DNA of 43,557 nt from Edaphobacter sp. GTDB taxonomy: Bacteria; Acidobacteriota; Terriglobia; Terriglobales; Acidobacteriaceae. Below are positions 33,601 to 42,184 of this stretch, one piece after another. How positions within the stretch are numbered: position 1 is the first letter of the stretch; each line of letters begins with the position of its first letter. The notes under the pieces are model-generated. The model did no database searches and had not been told where the DNA came from. It was given only the letters and a program-made list of their open reading frames with translations. The DNA lies in NCBI GenBank assembly GCA_025462645.1, contig JAOAPB010000135.1:1-43557 (forward strand). The letters run 5' to 3'. The translations under genes and the position numbers were made by a program.

Positions 33601-34406
33601 TCCTTCCGCTCCCGTCGCCGCTACCACGTACCGACCGCATGCTTCTCCGAGCCAGCCTCTGGCTCACGCCGCCTGACGATCGGGAGAGCTGGCTCCGCTG
33701 CTGGCAAGCCGAACTTTGGCATCGCCACCATCTCCGCGATGCATCAACAACAGGTGCGGCTGACCTCTACGCAGGCCTGATCCGAGACGCCCTTTGGCTG
33801 CGCTGTGAAAGCTGGCGCATCGCTTTTACGGGAACGGCTGTTCTCTGCCTGCTCGTCCTTTCTACTCTTCTGCTCCTAACGTCGCTTCCTCTCCTGGTCC
33901 TCACGGGCACCCCTCACGCGCTGATGCTCTTCCTCATCGCTGCAGGTCCCCGATTTCTCTGCGAAGCCTCGCTCGTCACCATCGTGAGCTTCGCCACTAC
34001 CTCCCAATACATCGAGCACGCTGCCCGCGCTGCCACGCTCACACAGCTCCGCACCCGCCTGTTCGAAGCAGCAAAGCTCGCGTTCGTCTTGGCAATTGCT
34101 TTCCTCTTCAGCACGGACGTCTTTCAGCCCATCGAGGCAACACACTGCTTCCTTGCCGAAATCCTTCAACCCCTAGGCTTCGTTCTCCTTGCCCTTTGCG
34201 GTTTGCGTTGGAGCTTCCGAGACGGCGACGGACGCTGCAAACAGTGTCTTCGCGCTCTGGCCTCGCCCGCCCGTGTCGGTCGTCCCTCTTGGAACTTCCT
34301 CGACACCAACGGCACCGAGCTGCTCTGTACTCGCGGCCACGGCCTTCTCAGCATCCCCCAAATCGAAACCAGCTGGCGCCGATCCAGCCGCTGGATAGCC
34401 GCTTAG
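33597..34406 (+). CDS. Membrane protein with C-terminal zinc-ribbon-like motif, PadR operon
   Basis: The protein has 269 residues, and its ATG overlaps the PadR stop. The N-terminus reads LLRASLWLTPPDDRESWLRCWQAELWH. Hydrophobic helices follow (IAFTGTAVLCLLVLSTLLLLT, PLLVLTGTPHALMLFLIAA, AAKLAFVLAIAFLF, ILQPLGFVLLALCGL). The cytosolic C-terminus has CKQC, then a Ser/Trp-rich stretch and LLCTRGHGLL, a pattern of two Cys, one Cys and one His that could hold zinc. Similar proteins accompany PadR/ABC loci in Acidobacteriota. It may sense or assist the exporter. The function is not established. Confidence 0.7.
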   Translation: MILPLPSPLPRTDRMLLRASLWLTPPDDRESWLRCWQAELWHRHHLRDASTTGAADLYAGLIRDALWLRCESWRIAFTGTAVLCLLVLSTLLLLTSLPLLVLTGTPHALMLFLIAAGPRFLCEASLVTIVSFATTSQYIEHAARAATLTQLRTRLFEAAKLAFVLAIAFLFSTDVFQPIEATHCFLAEILQPLGFVLLALCGLRWSFRDGDGRCKQCLRALASPARVGRPSWNFLDTNGTELLCTRGHGLLSIPQIETSWRRSSRWIAA

Positions 34407-34627
34407 TCGTAGACTCTCGACTGGCTGATTGCTGTCGCTGTGAAAGTTTTTCACTGGTCAAGAAGATGCGTTCCCGTTTCCCGCGAGGGAAAATAAGGAA
34501 CGACAAGTCGGCTAGCGTTTACTGACGCGACCAAGTGCGGCACGATTCCGTTTGACGCATACTCCCTCGGATTATGCCGAACAAAATGACGCTGAACGCA
34601 GTAATGACAGCACTCGCAGCACCCTAT

Positions 34628-34783
34628 TCGGCATAGTCCGGCATTCGACATAGTGGCTGAGGCCCGAGGCAGTGGCTCAAATAGCATTTTTGGAGTGGAC
34701 TGGTACCGACCATCTGAGACATACCAAATTCGATGCGCTTCGCGATGACAAAGACCCTAAAAAGGTCGTCAGGGAATCTTAGG
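34628..34783 (-). repeat. About 150-bp dispersed repeat, copy B (inverted relative to copy A)
   Basis: On the minus strand it reads from ATTCCCTGACGACC to CGGACTATGCCGAATA and matches 25853-26005 with scattered substitutions. Beyond it lie 38 bases and then CGGCATAATCCG (reverse complement of 34569-34580). This is the same 'core, spacer, inverted core' layout as copy A. The conserved layout argues for a recombinase-recognised element end rather than a coding fragment. Confidence 0.65.
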
Positions 34784-35011
34784 TAGGCGTTGAGCAGTGG
34801 ATCATTTTGAAATGGCAATCGGTGACGAACCATGACACGCCGCGATGCTCGATGAGTGCGTTGGCGATTTGTCATCAAGTGACTATGCAGGGCATTGCCA
34901 AACCTCTCACATTCGGCTACTCCGAGTTGCTCCTCAAGGCCCCGTTCCAAAAGGCTATTCAACACTCTCGCCTGGACTAGCCTTTTTGAAACTGCTGGCT
35001 GCACTGTTATG

Positions 35012-35051
35012 CCGCCACCCGTTACGCACGAATTCCGCCAAGCGGTGGCGG
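35012..35051. repeat. CCGCCAC repeat cluster, probable IS end (copy 1)
   Basis: CCGCCAC (35012-35018) and CCGCCAA (35035-35041) lie 23 bases apart, followed by the inverted GTGGCGG (35045-35051). The layout matches the cluster at 42021-42092. Together the two bracket the 36-42 kb segment. Confidence 0.5.
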
Positions 35052-35134
35052 ACGTAACCGAACTTGCAGAAACGCGACCTGCACTAAGACTTCACTGGCA
35101 ATTCTTGGTTGCAACGGCCGTGACAGTTAGAGGC

Positions 35135-35690
35135 TTACTTGTAGATCTTCTCGAAGAGGTCTTCCACACTCAGACCCGTGTTGTCTGCCTCGTACTGAAA
35201 TGTCCGTCCTGGTTGATAGAAAACTGAACGACGACAGGAATTGGATCGTTGACGTGCTGCTTGTAGGTGTTGTCGAAGCAAGAGTTTTCAGGTCTATGAA
35301 GACCCATGATTTGAACTTGTAAAGACGTTTCCCGGTTGGAGAGCTCGTGGGAGAGGTCGTAGTCCTTCTCATCTAGGATATCGGTATGCGAACCACATCT
35401 TGTGCGGTGCAGGGCAAGGGAGCACAGTTGTGAGATGAAAAAGGCAACGGAAGCGTGGACGAAGTGGCGTGGGTTTCTATACTCATCCTGACTCCATCCC
35501 GCTCGCGCCGAATCTCGGCCTTGGCCGACGCGATATCTTGATCTGTGTGGTGATCCTCACGAAAGAAGAGGAAGCTGCACCCGTCGCAGTTCACCAGTTC
35601 ATCGTTATAGACAACGCCGTTGCGGGTGACATTGCTGCGCTTGCGCTCCTGCTCCATCCACATTCTTAGCTCTTCCTGTGTCCAGCTCAC
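35135..35690 (-). pseudogene. Hypothetical gene with two apparent single-base frameshifts
   Basis: A GTG start at 35690 (GTGA overlap with the upstream gene) reads MSWTQEELRMWMEQERKRSN, then GVVYNDELVNCDGCSFLFFREDHHTDQD and further to VVRIPIS, where TAG occurs. Another frame continues with LDEKDYDLSHELSNRETSLQ...VQFSINQDGH, and a third with FQYEADNTGLSVEDLFEKIYK and a stop at 35135. The pieces join if one base is restored in CC at 35376-35377 and one in the T-run (AAA on the plus strand) at 35198-35200. The CDGCSFLFF part recalls small zinc-site proteins of mobile elements. It is not functional as read. The family is unknown. Confidence 0.55.
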
Positions 35691-35872
35691 GCTGCCACCT
35701 TCCTCGTGATCCACTGATTACCTCCCCTCTCTTCGAGGTAAACGCTGATGCCCTTCTCGCCGGGCGAAGGCCTCTACCTGCGCCCGGTAGTAAGCCGCCG
35801 CCACACGGCGCCCGTGAATGCCCTGTCTCGGACTATCGCGCCCTGGGAGTGAACCTGAACTCGGAAGCTCAT
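35687..35872 (-). pseudogene. Small hypothetical gene with compensating frameshifts
   Basis: A perfect AGGAGG lies four bases before the ATG at 35872, which reads MSFRVQVHSQGAIVRDRAFTG. The direct frame meets TAG at 35774-35776, but the same frame later reads EKGISVYLEERGGNQWITRKVAA and overlaps the next gene. The middle makes better protein in another frame (RRVAAAYYRAQVEAFARREG). Restoring one G after FTG and removing one G before ISV would join all parts into one chain of about 61 residues. This points to a real gene damaged at two G-runs, or to base-calling errors. Confidence 0.5.
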
Positions 35873-36061
35873 ACAACCTCCTGCGCGTCGTACGCGAGCG
35901 AGCAGGAATAAGCCGCACGGAAATCACATAGAGCAACAAGTAATGCGGTCTTAAATCACTCAAGCGGGGTATATCCTGCTGTAAACTATCGTAGCTTTCT
36001 TGTTACAACCTTATCGTTTGGCGCATTCCGGCGAGCAGGTGAAGTGTTACTGAGGAGACAA

Positions 36062-37105
36062 ATGTCAACTAGCCATCACGGTTATCCGTCAGGTGACCAC
36101 GGGCAGGGCAAGACATTCCAGCCTGGAGAGATTTCGACAATCGGCAAGCACACTCTGGATCGGCTTTCGAAAGAGTTAAAAGAGATTCAGTCCAGGACTT
36201 ATTTGGATTATCAGGCTGATCCGCTCCCGCCATCAGCGTCCGGCCGATTGGCCGACTGGTACCGTGAGACGGCGATTTGGACGGAACATCGCCTAAAGGC
36301 CAAGATACCAGATCTCAAGGCGCGTCTCGATTTTCAATTGGGAACTGAAAGAGACGGTGAGAAGAAAACACTCCTGGACCGGCTGGAGGAGTTTGACAAG
36401 CTGATCGATCCGGCGAGAGAGCAATGGAGCGAAATTCTTTTGACGACTCGAGCGGAAAAGCTTGTAGAGGCTCTTCATAGGAGAGAACAAGAGCTTGCAC
36501 GCAATAACGCGAACCTTGGAGTGGCTCCAGACAAAAACCCTGCAGAACAGACGCTACACAGGCTTGCCGTTCACATAGAGAAACAATTCGACGCTATAGG
36601 TAAGCGTCAACAAATCGAAGTTGCTGACCGCGGCTCTTTAGCTCTTGAGCCTCTTGCAGGGATCACGAGCGCGCTTGGAGAGGACACGAAATTACTCCCG
36701 GGTAGGCAGATACTGCTGCAACGCTACTTTGTTCAAATCGCAAAGGCTAAGGACAAGCCCGGCGACTGGTGGAGCCAACAAAAAAAAGCAGCGAGGAAAG
36801 AATGTGACATTGATCACCGGAAGGAGTTCGATAAGACATTTGACAAAGGCTTCGGTGACCATTTAGACCGTATCACATCGGAATTAAAACTAAGCGAAAA
36901 AAGCACCCGTGAAGACCGCCTGTCGTTGCTGGAAAAACTAACCTGGTTTAGCAAGACTGCTGCTGAATACAGATATAAGATCGACACTCTATCCATGCCG
37001 CTATCGGCAAAGCAGGAATTTGCGCTCTCTCTGCAGGCTACTGTGCAAGTGGTTATTGAACGTTTCAAGTTGCTAACGGCGGCAGCCCTCCAGTCCGAAG
37101 TATAG
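36062..37105 (+). CDS. Helical hypothetical protein, first gene of an unfamiliar two-gene unit
   Basis: The protein has 347 residues from the ATG at 36062, with GAGGAG four bases upstream. It is hydrophilic and almost wholly helical, with heptad-like stretches (TLDRLSKELKEIQSRTYLDY, LKARLDFQLGTERDGEKKTLLDRLEEFDKLI, EKLVEALHRREQELARNNANL). A Trp-containing segment (KDKPGDWWSQQKKAARKECDI) is followed by further helices. There is no signal peptide, membrane segment or recognisable domain. The stop lies 15 bases before the next start, so the two genes are probably co-expressed. The base composition appears more AT-rich than in the ABC locus to the left. I do not recognise the family. A chaperone, adaptor or antitoxin-like partner for the large protein is conceivable. 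Confidence 0.7.
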   Translation: MSTSHHGYPSGDHGQGKTFQPGEISTIGKHTLDRLSKELKEIQSRTYLDYQADPLPPSASGRLADWYRETAIWTEHRLKAKIPDLKARLDFQLGTERDGEKKTLLDRLEEFDKLIDPAREQWSEILLTTRAEKLVEALHRREQELARNNANLGVAPDKNPAEQTLHRLAVHIEKQFDAIGKRQQIEVADRGSLALEPLAGITSALGEDTKLLPGRQILLQRYFVQIAKAKDKPGDWWSQQKKAARKECDIDHRKEFDKTFDKGFGDHLDRITSELKLSEKSTREDRLSLLEKLTWFSKTAAEYRYKIDTLSMPLSAKQEFALSLQATVQVVIERFKLLTAAALQSEV

Positions 37106-37120
37106 AAAGAGAATCCTACG

Positions 37121-40100
37121 ATGCCGAATACCTCGACACTGGAGACGACTGAGCTGGAACTGGGTCCGGCACTTTTCAAGCATGTGTCGACATTGCAATT
37201 GGGCGACACAATGCAATCGGACGGGCTGGTTCAACGAATAGAGATTGAAACCGCACAGTTTATGGTATTCACGCAAGATCAGTCGCTTGCAGGTCAACCT
37301 AACGTGGTGCTTGTTCCTCAACTGGCCGATCTTCACGTCACTGGCGATCACATTCGGATTGTAGGCCTGCTTAAGTTGCCTGGCCGGGAAGTCAAGATTG
37401 CATGTCGGCTTCTGGAGTTCATCCTGCCAATTGGGATGCAGGACAATGATGATTCCCCGCGCCTGGGCATAGACGTCACCCCTGAACCTGGTCACGATGG
37501 CGTCGACGCGATTAGCTATCAAAATTGTCCAGCCAACGCGGTGGCGCCTCCATCAGACGACAGGATTCGCCTGCTTACTAAGGTCGATTGGTTTGACTAT
37601 CGCTTTCGCTTAGAACAAGAAGCTCGCGGCTCTCGTCTTGAAGAGCTGATGAAGTCACTAGGAATAGAGAATGATAACGTTATCGGTTATAACGGTTCAA
37701 TTCACAATGTTCTAGAGGAGGAGCTGTTAGGTCTGGACAAGGTTCTTGTGAGGGGAACGGCGCCTTGCGGCGCAGAAGGTGGAGCGGCCGGGCACGGCTC
37801 AAGGGGGGGAAGTCTTTCCATAGTAGCCCTGAAGTTGTTTGCAGACGAACAAGTGCTACTACGTGCGGATGGAGCACGCGGTGGCAAGGGCGGGCGAGGG
37901 ACTGACGGGGCGGATGGAATCGACGGCCACCAGACTGGACTGGAGCTCGATATCCGATTCACTGAGAACGAGGGCGATGGTTGGCCCGGAGTTCCGGGTG
38001 GACACGGTGGAAAGGGTGGCGATGGCGGGTCAGGGGGCAGAGGCGGCACGATCAGGCTGTGCGTTGAATCCATTCTTCCAGCTCAGCCGTGGGACGACAA
38101 GGAGTTCAAGTTCTTTCCGTGGACCGACGGCTCTATTGTAAACAGGGCTCGCTACGAAGATCTCGCGCACTGGGCTTCCTGCCGAGGTTTTCCTCCTCAC
38201 GCGCTAGGTACTCCGGGCTTTCCATGCGACGGTACACTTCTAACCACTGAGGATGCAGCGATTATCGTATGCGCCAACGGCGGGTTTGGCGGCAGTGGCG
38301 GGTCTGGCGGCCATGGGGGAAATGGGGGCAAAGGTGCGGATGCTGAGCCGGCATTCACGGGTGGGATCCTAGTAGATCCCACTATTTTTGCAAAAGAGGG
38401 TTGTGGAGGGGATGGTGGACGTGGAGGAAACGGGGGAGAGATCGGTCTGAGCGGTAACCCGGGCCCAGCCGGGAGATTAGTGCTTCAACTCGCGGGATCC
38501 CTAAAGAGTGGAGTTGATTCCAGATCCGTCAACAAGGTGGACGTGTTGTCGGTATCCAGGGGCGGCCACCGACACTTCTGGAGCAAACCTGGCAACGTAG
38601 GCCTGGGAAAGACTGGAGGGAAGGGCACTCCGGAGTATAAATTCCGTCTTTGGATCTCCTTTTCCGAGGGCCATCGATACGTAACTAGACCCTCCAGGCC
38701 AGACGGGAAGACTGGCGACAACGGCATGTCGACGGGACTTGTGAACAGTTTGCCCAACGCACCCGACTCTGAGGCTGAGACACGAAACTTTGATTCCACC
38801 GATGCGGCCGACGCCTTTTCGCTGAACTGGTTTTCCATGATGTTAAGCCATTGCAAGATGCTTCACATGGCTGCCGATTCACAGGATGATTCAAATGCTC
38901 AGAAGTTACAAATAGCCGAAAAGTTAGGCTGGATCTCACGCCTTTTGCAGCCACAAGGCGGGGACACTGCGCTATCGGAAGGACAAAAGGATGAATACGG
39001 TCGTCTTAGAGCGGAGACCGCATTGGCTCTCGACACCCTGCACTTGGACGCTTTCGGTTTTCCACAGAACTTTGTTCGGGATCTCATAGCGCCTAATGCA
39101 TTTACTCCGGCTTTGGATATCATTTTGAACAGTTATGTTGCAGCTGAAAAGCTGGCCGAGAGTGCAACGTATAAGTCAGCCGAGTTGGCGGATAAGTCGA
39201 CGCAAGCCACCATCTCGTTAGCACACGTTCAAACCGAGATCGGCACGAGATCGACTGAAACGGAGCTGTGGAAGGAACAATTGTGGGATTGCGTGATCGC
39301 CTTGAAGGCAAAGACCAATGCACTCATTGAGCAGCAGAGCCTGACAAAAGCCCAACTTGACCCCGTGATGAAAGACATCGCTGCGCATATGGAGATTCGT
39401 CCCGAGCGATTCTTCGAATTCCTCACACAGATATCGTTTTATTCAGGAGGCGGGGGCATGCCTTTTGCAAAGGCGCTGCCAGTCGGTCAGCTAGGTAATC
39501 TGGTGACGGGCTTGAGCGAGGACCTGAACAGCATCTCAATCGATGGGCGTCCCTATCCCAAGGGTTACGTCATTCGAGAGATAAAGAAAGAAGTGAAGGT
39601 TTTCGCAGAGGCTAACAGCGATTACCAGATCACCGCGGACGAAATTCTGCTGGTGGACAACACTCGTTCTTTCATGGTTTCGCGGGCAAACATGGAAGAG
39701 TGGCTGGACAAACTTGACGGCAAGCTGCCTGGTACGAACCTCCTGGCCGTTAGAAGCTCAATGGCCCAGCTCATTGAAAAATCTTCATGCAGACAAGAGG
39801 AGGTCATCCGCTACAACACTTTAGCCGCGCGCATTCAAGGGCTGCAGCAGGAGCTGCATCGACTCAAGTTGGCGAAGCAGTTCATCGACGCTCGTACATC
39901 TTCGAATTCGGATCTGGGGATCTCGGCCCTGGCGGCGCATCGGACTGCAGTGTGTCGCCATTTAAGGGCTGGAGTGCTGAGCGTTCTCAGAAGGGCTTCA
40001 GGGGCACTTGCTTATGCGACCCTGAATTCTAGAGAAAGAATATTTAAGGAACTGTTCGAATTGCTAACGGAAAAGGGCAACGTGGATCAAGTCCTCGATC

Positions 40101-40747
40101 AAGCCACTCTCTTATCCTTTCGGGCGGATTGGATTCAAAAGATCACCATCCCTGCTCACACAACAAGCACTCGGCCAAAACTGCATACAAGTGAACCAGA
40201 ATTGAAGGGAACCCGGATTATCTTCGATGAGACGACCGAGCTCGGAATGCAATATCTGTCAAGCTTGAAAGAGGACGGTCAGGTAACGATCGACTTAGCA
40301 CCGGGCTTTGGCAAGTCCAAGGAAAGGGTTTATTTCAAGGAGTGTGAGGTCCGAATCGATCGGGTTTGCTGCTATCTCGCGGGGCTGGGAGAGCCTCCTA
40401 TCTCCCAATCTGACGACATGGTAAGCATCACGATTAATCACGATGGGGCGGCGACCTTCATCAAGTCCGATGAAACTGAAGAGTATTTCGATCACCCTCA
40501 GGTCTCGATAGTCTACAAATATGAGCGCAATTTGTGGCCGCGTAAAGGAAAGGCTTACTTCGGACAAGGACTCGAGTGGTCGAATGGCGCCATTAGCTTT
40601 ACGAATCCCGGCACAAATAAAGAGGAACCGTTCTCCTTAAGTCCCCTGGCTGGCTGGACTCTCCGTACCGACTCCAGGTTGAAACCACAGTTGGAAAGCG
40701 TTTCGGCGATCATCTTGGAGTTCTTTGGTACTTATCGTGCAGTGTAG
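37121..40747 (+). CDS. Large multidomain protein with glycine-rich blocks, unknown function (1208 aa)
   Basis: The frame is intact over 3.6 kb. Residues 1-200 look beta-rich. Glycine-rich blocks follow at about 253-262, 292-309, 385-407 and 426-439 (for example GGHGGKGGDGGSGGRGG), interleaved with beta segments such as GGTIRLCVES and GRLVLQLAGSL. From about 560 to 1000 the chain is mostly helical, with coiled-coil-like runs (YKSAELADKSTQATISLAHV, RIQGLQQELHRLKLAKQFI). The last about 170 residues are beta-rich with FKECEVRIDRVCCYLAGLGE. No signal peptide or obvious catalytic motif is seen. The layout recalls toxin- or adhesin-like proteins whose glycine strings pack as polyglycine helices, but I know of no exact family. 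Confidence 0.75.
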   Translation: MPNTSTLETTELELGPALFKHVSTLQLGDTMQSDGLVQRIEIETAQFMVFTQDQSLAGQPNVVLVPQLADLHVTGDHIRIVGLLKLPGREVKIACRLLEFILPIGMQDNDDSPRLGIDVTPEPGHDGVDAISYQNCPANAVAPPSDDRIRLLTKVDWFDYRFRLEQEARGSRLEELMKSLGIENDNVIGYNGSIHNVLEEELLGLDKVLVRGTAPCGAEGGAAGHGSRGGSLSIVALKLFADEQVLLRADGARGGKGGRGTDGADGIDGHQTGLELDIRFTENEGDGWPGVPGGHGGKGGDGGSGGRGGTIRLCVESILPAQPWDDKEFKFFPWTDGSIVNRARYEDLAHWASCRGFPPHALGTPGFPCDGTLLTTEDAAIIVCANGGFGGSGGSGGHGGNGGKGADAEPAFTGGILVDPTIFAKEGCGGDGGRGGNGGEIGLSGNPGPAGRLVLQLAGSLKSGVDSRSVNKVDVLSVSRGGHRHFWSKPGNVGLGKTGGKGTPEYKFRLWISFSEGHRYVTRPSRPDGKTGDNGMSTGLVNSLPNAPDSEAETRNFDSTDAADAFSLNWFSMMLSHCKMLHMAADSQDDSNAQKLQIAEKLGWISRLLQPQGGDTALSEGQKDEYGRLRAETALALDTLHLDAFGFPQNFVRDLIAPNAFTPALDIILNSYVAAEKLAESATYKSAELADKSTQATISLAHVQTEIGTRSTETELWKEQLWDCVIALKAKTNALIEQQSLTKAQLDPVMKDIAAHMEIRPERFFEFLTQISFYSGGGGMPFAKALPVGQLGNLVTGLSEDLNSISIDGRPYPKGYVIREIKKEVKVFAEANSDYQITADEILLVDNTRSFMVSRANMEEWLDKLDGKLPGTNLLAVRSSMAQLIEKSSCRQEEVIRYNTLAARIQGLQQELHRLKLAKQFIDARTSSNSDLGISALAAHRTAVCRHLRAGVLSVLRRASGALAYATLNSRERIFKELFELLTEKGNVDQVLDQATLLSFRADWIQKITIPAHTTSTRPKLHTSEPELKGTRIIFDETTELGMQYLSSLKEDGQVTIDLAPGFGKSKERVYFKECEVRIDRVCCYLAGLGEPPISQSDDMVSITINHDGAATFIKSDETEEYFDHPQVSIVYKYERNLWPRKGKAYFGQGLEWSNGAISFTNPGTNKEEPFSLSPLAGWTLRTDSRLKPQLESVSAIILEFFGTYRAV

Positions 40748-40839
40748 AGAATCCCACAATTGTTCTCTGAGAAACAAGGCTCTACGTGCCAGGACAAAGC
40801 CCGCCATATGCCGCGCTCAGGCCCATGATCCCTCGCACC

Positions 40840-40965
40840 CTACAGATCAAGAGCATTCGTGCCAAGTGGGACGGAATCTAGGTCATTGGCACGCCGTTCG
40901 CGCAGGCTCTCGATGCCAATTTCCGCGATAGGCAGCCACTCTTCGATCAACCGTCGTTCAGTCAT
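40840..40965 (-). pseudogene. N-terminal fragment resembling a DUF1156 DNA methylase
   Basis: The ATG at 40965 reads MTERRLIEEWLPIAEIGIES, then LRERRANDLD, and stops at 40840 after 41 residues. The RLIEEWLPIAEIG(x)ESLRERR opening resembles the N-terminus of DUF1156 proteins, which are adenine-methylase-like partners of DUF499 ATPases in defence islands. In them the motif is followed by a Trp-rich HLWWARRPL segment, which is missing here. The piece is short, so the assignment is tentative. A DUF499 fragment lies far away at 3698-4535. The surrounding 540 bases between 40748 and 41290 otherwise hold only repeats. Confidence 0.45.
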
Positions 40966-41063
40966 CAGTCCCAGTTCTTCCCGTCGCCGGGCCGCAGTTT
41001 ACCGGAGCGGATCGGTCAGAAGGTAACGGAGGGCAGTCAACACCCGCCGGTGATCCTGAACAT

Positions 41064-41196
41064 CAATATTGGCCACTCTGACACTCTGTTTACGGAGATT
41101 TTGCTTATGTACTGATGACGTCAGAAACCAATGTTGGCCACCATTGCCGCGAAGTCCCAATTCCTAGCTGCAAATCGGGTACTCAATATCGGCCAC
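41064..41196. repeat. Three copies of CAATRTYGGCCAC
   Basis: CAATATTGGCCAC (41064-41076), CAATGTTGGCCAC (41129-41141) and CAATATCGGCCAC (41184-41196) are direct repeats 65 and 55 bases apart. Regularly placed motifs of this sort are typical transposase-binding sites in the ends of IS21-like elements. No transposase gene of that family is left beside them. Confidence 0.55.
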
Positions 41197-41290
41197 TATT
41201 AAACATTGTCCGCCCCTCTAAAGAGGGTAGAGTTGGACCTTTTGGTTAACACTAGCGCGTTCATCGTGAGCGCTACGTGAAGCCCAAGTT

Positions 41291-41831
41291 CTATATGTTG
41301 GCGAGAGGTTGAGCCTGCCTCAGCTTCCATTGATCGGGGAGCCAGGCGTGTAGTTGGCGGATGGTGGCGGAGGGCAAGTTGACGAGCAGTTGTGTGAGAT
41401 AGAGCTGCGGATCGATATCGTGCCTGCGGCAGGTGCTGGTCAGGCTGGCGAGGATGGCTGCCGTTCTTCCACCGCGCGGATTGCCCACAAAGAGCGAGTT
41501 CTTTCGGTTCAGAATGATGCGTTTCATCTCCCGTTCGCTGACGTTGTTATCGATGGGTACTGCGCCATCGGAACAGAAGACGTTCAGTTCGTTCCACTGG
41601 CCCAGAGCATAGTGGATCGCCTCAGCCATGGGATGCCTGGGAAGTAACTGTTGTTTCCAGAGAAGCAGCCGTTCGCGCAACGCTGCCAAGAGCGGTGCCG
41701 ATTGCTGTTGGCGCATCTGAAAACGTTGCTCCGCGGTCGCATCCTTGGCCTGCTGCTCGATAGCATAGAGAGAGCGCACGCGTTCGACGGCCTCGCGCGC
41801 GATCTCCGGCGCGGCCTTCTCCGCATCGATG
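41291..41831 (-). pseudogene. C-terminal remnant of an IS66-family transposase
   Basis: The frame from about 41831 to the stop at 41291 reads IDAEKAAPEIAREAVERVRSLYAIEQQAK, then AIHYALGQWNELNVFCSDGAVPIDNNVSEREMKRIILNRKNSLFVG, and finally GGRTAAILASLTSTCRRHDIDPQLYLTQLLVNLP. This is the C-terminal third of the IS66 DDE transposase, including the conserved DNN..ER motif and the IS66 C-terminal element. The N-terminal two-thirds, tnpA/tnpB and the inverted repeats were not found. Upstream of 41831 the sequence switches to another IS-like remnant. Confidence 0.85.
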
Positions 41832-42020
41832 ATTGGTGACCGATTGTGGCTCTGGCTGCGCGGTGAGGATTTTCTTGAACCGCCAGCGCGTCCGCTACAA
41901 ACTCTTAGCCGTCAGCACATCTTGCCTCCAGACTGGGGACAGATCAAGAAAGGGAAATTTACGTACGCTAAGGATGCCTGGAGCCGCCAGGAAGGGTTTG
42001 TCCGTTGGATATAGTCAACT

Positions 42021-42092
42021 CCGCCACCCGTTCCACAGATATGCCGCCACCGCTACAACACCATTCCGCCACTGAATTAGAGCGGGTGGCGG
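42021..42092. repeat. CCGCCAC repeat cluster, probable IS end (copy 2)
   Basis: CCGCCAC occurs at 42021, 42044 and 42066, that is every 22-23 bases, followed by an inverted GTGGCGG at 42086-42092. The cluster at 35012-35051 has the same TATGCCGCCACC start, a 23-base period and a final GTGGCGG. This looks like the multiply repeated end of an IS21-like element. Confidence 0.55.
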
Positions 42093-42184
42093 TCTCAAAC
42101 ACATCGCCCGCGCCGAAGGCGTGCTCCGGGGATTCGAAGTTTCTCATAACCCCGTTTGGCGGGAAGAACGGAGCGTCTTCAACG

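Larger units (their letters stand above)
34407..35134. other. Gene-poor 0.7-kb stretch with repeat remnants
   Basis: No convincing gene is present. The stretch holds a small hairpin GTGAAA...TTTCAC near 34440-34455, the second copy of the 150-bp repeat (34628-34783) and a CCGCCAC repeat cluster at 35012-35051. Open frames in both strands change composition from repeat to repeat and lack ribosome-binding sites. Confidence 0.5.

Noticed and set aside
34624..35004. A 126-codon minus-strand frame over repeat copy B
   Set aside because: The similarity to copy A is at the DNA level and spans only the repeat. The frame has no start signal and the other copy reads into unrelated sequence, so coding is unlikely.
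37880..38440. Glycine-rich repeats as a CRISPR array or a PE-PGRS protein
   Set aside because: The repeats are irregular Gly codons within an intact reading frame, without spacers. No PE-type N-terminal domain is present.
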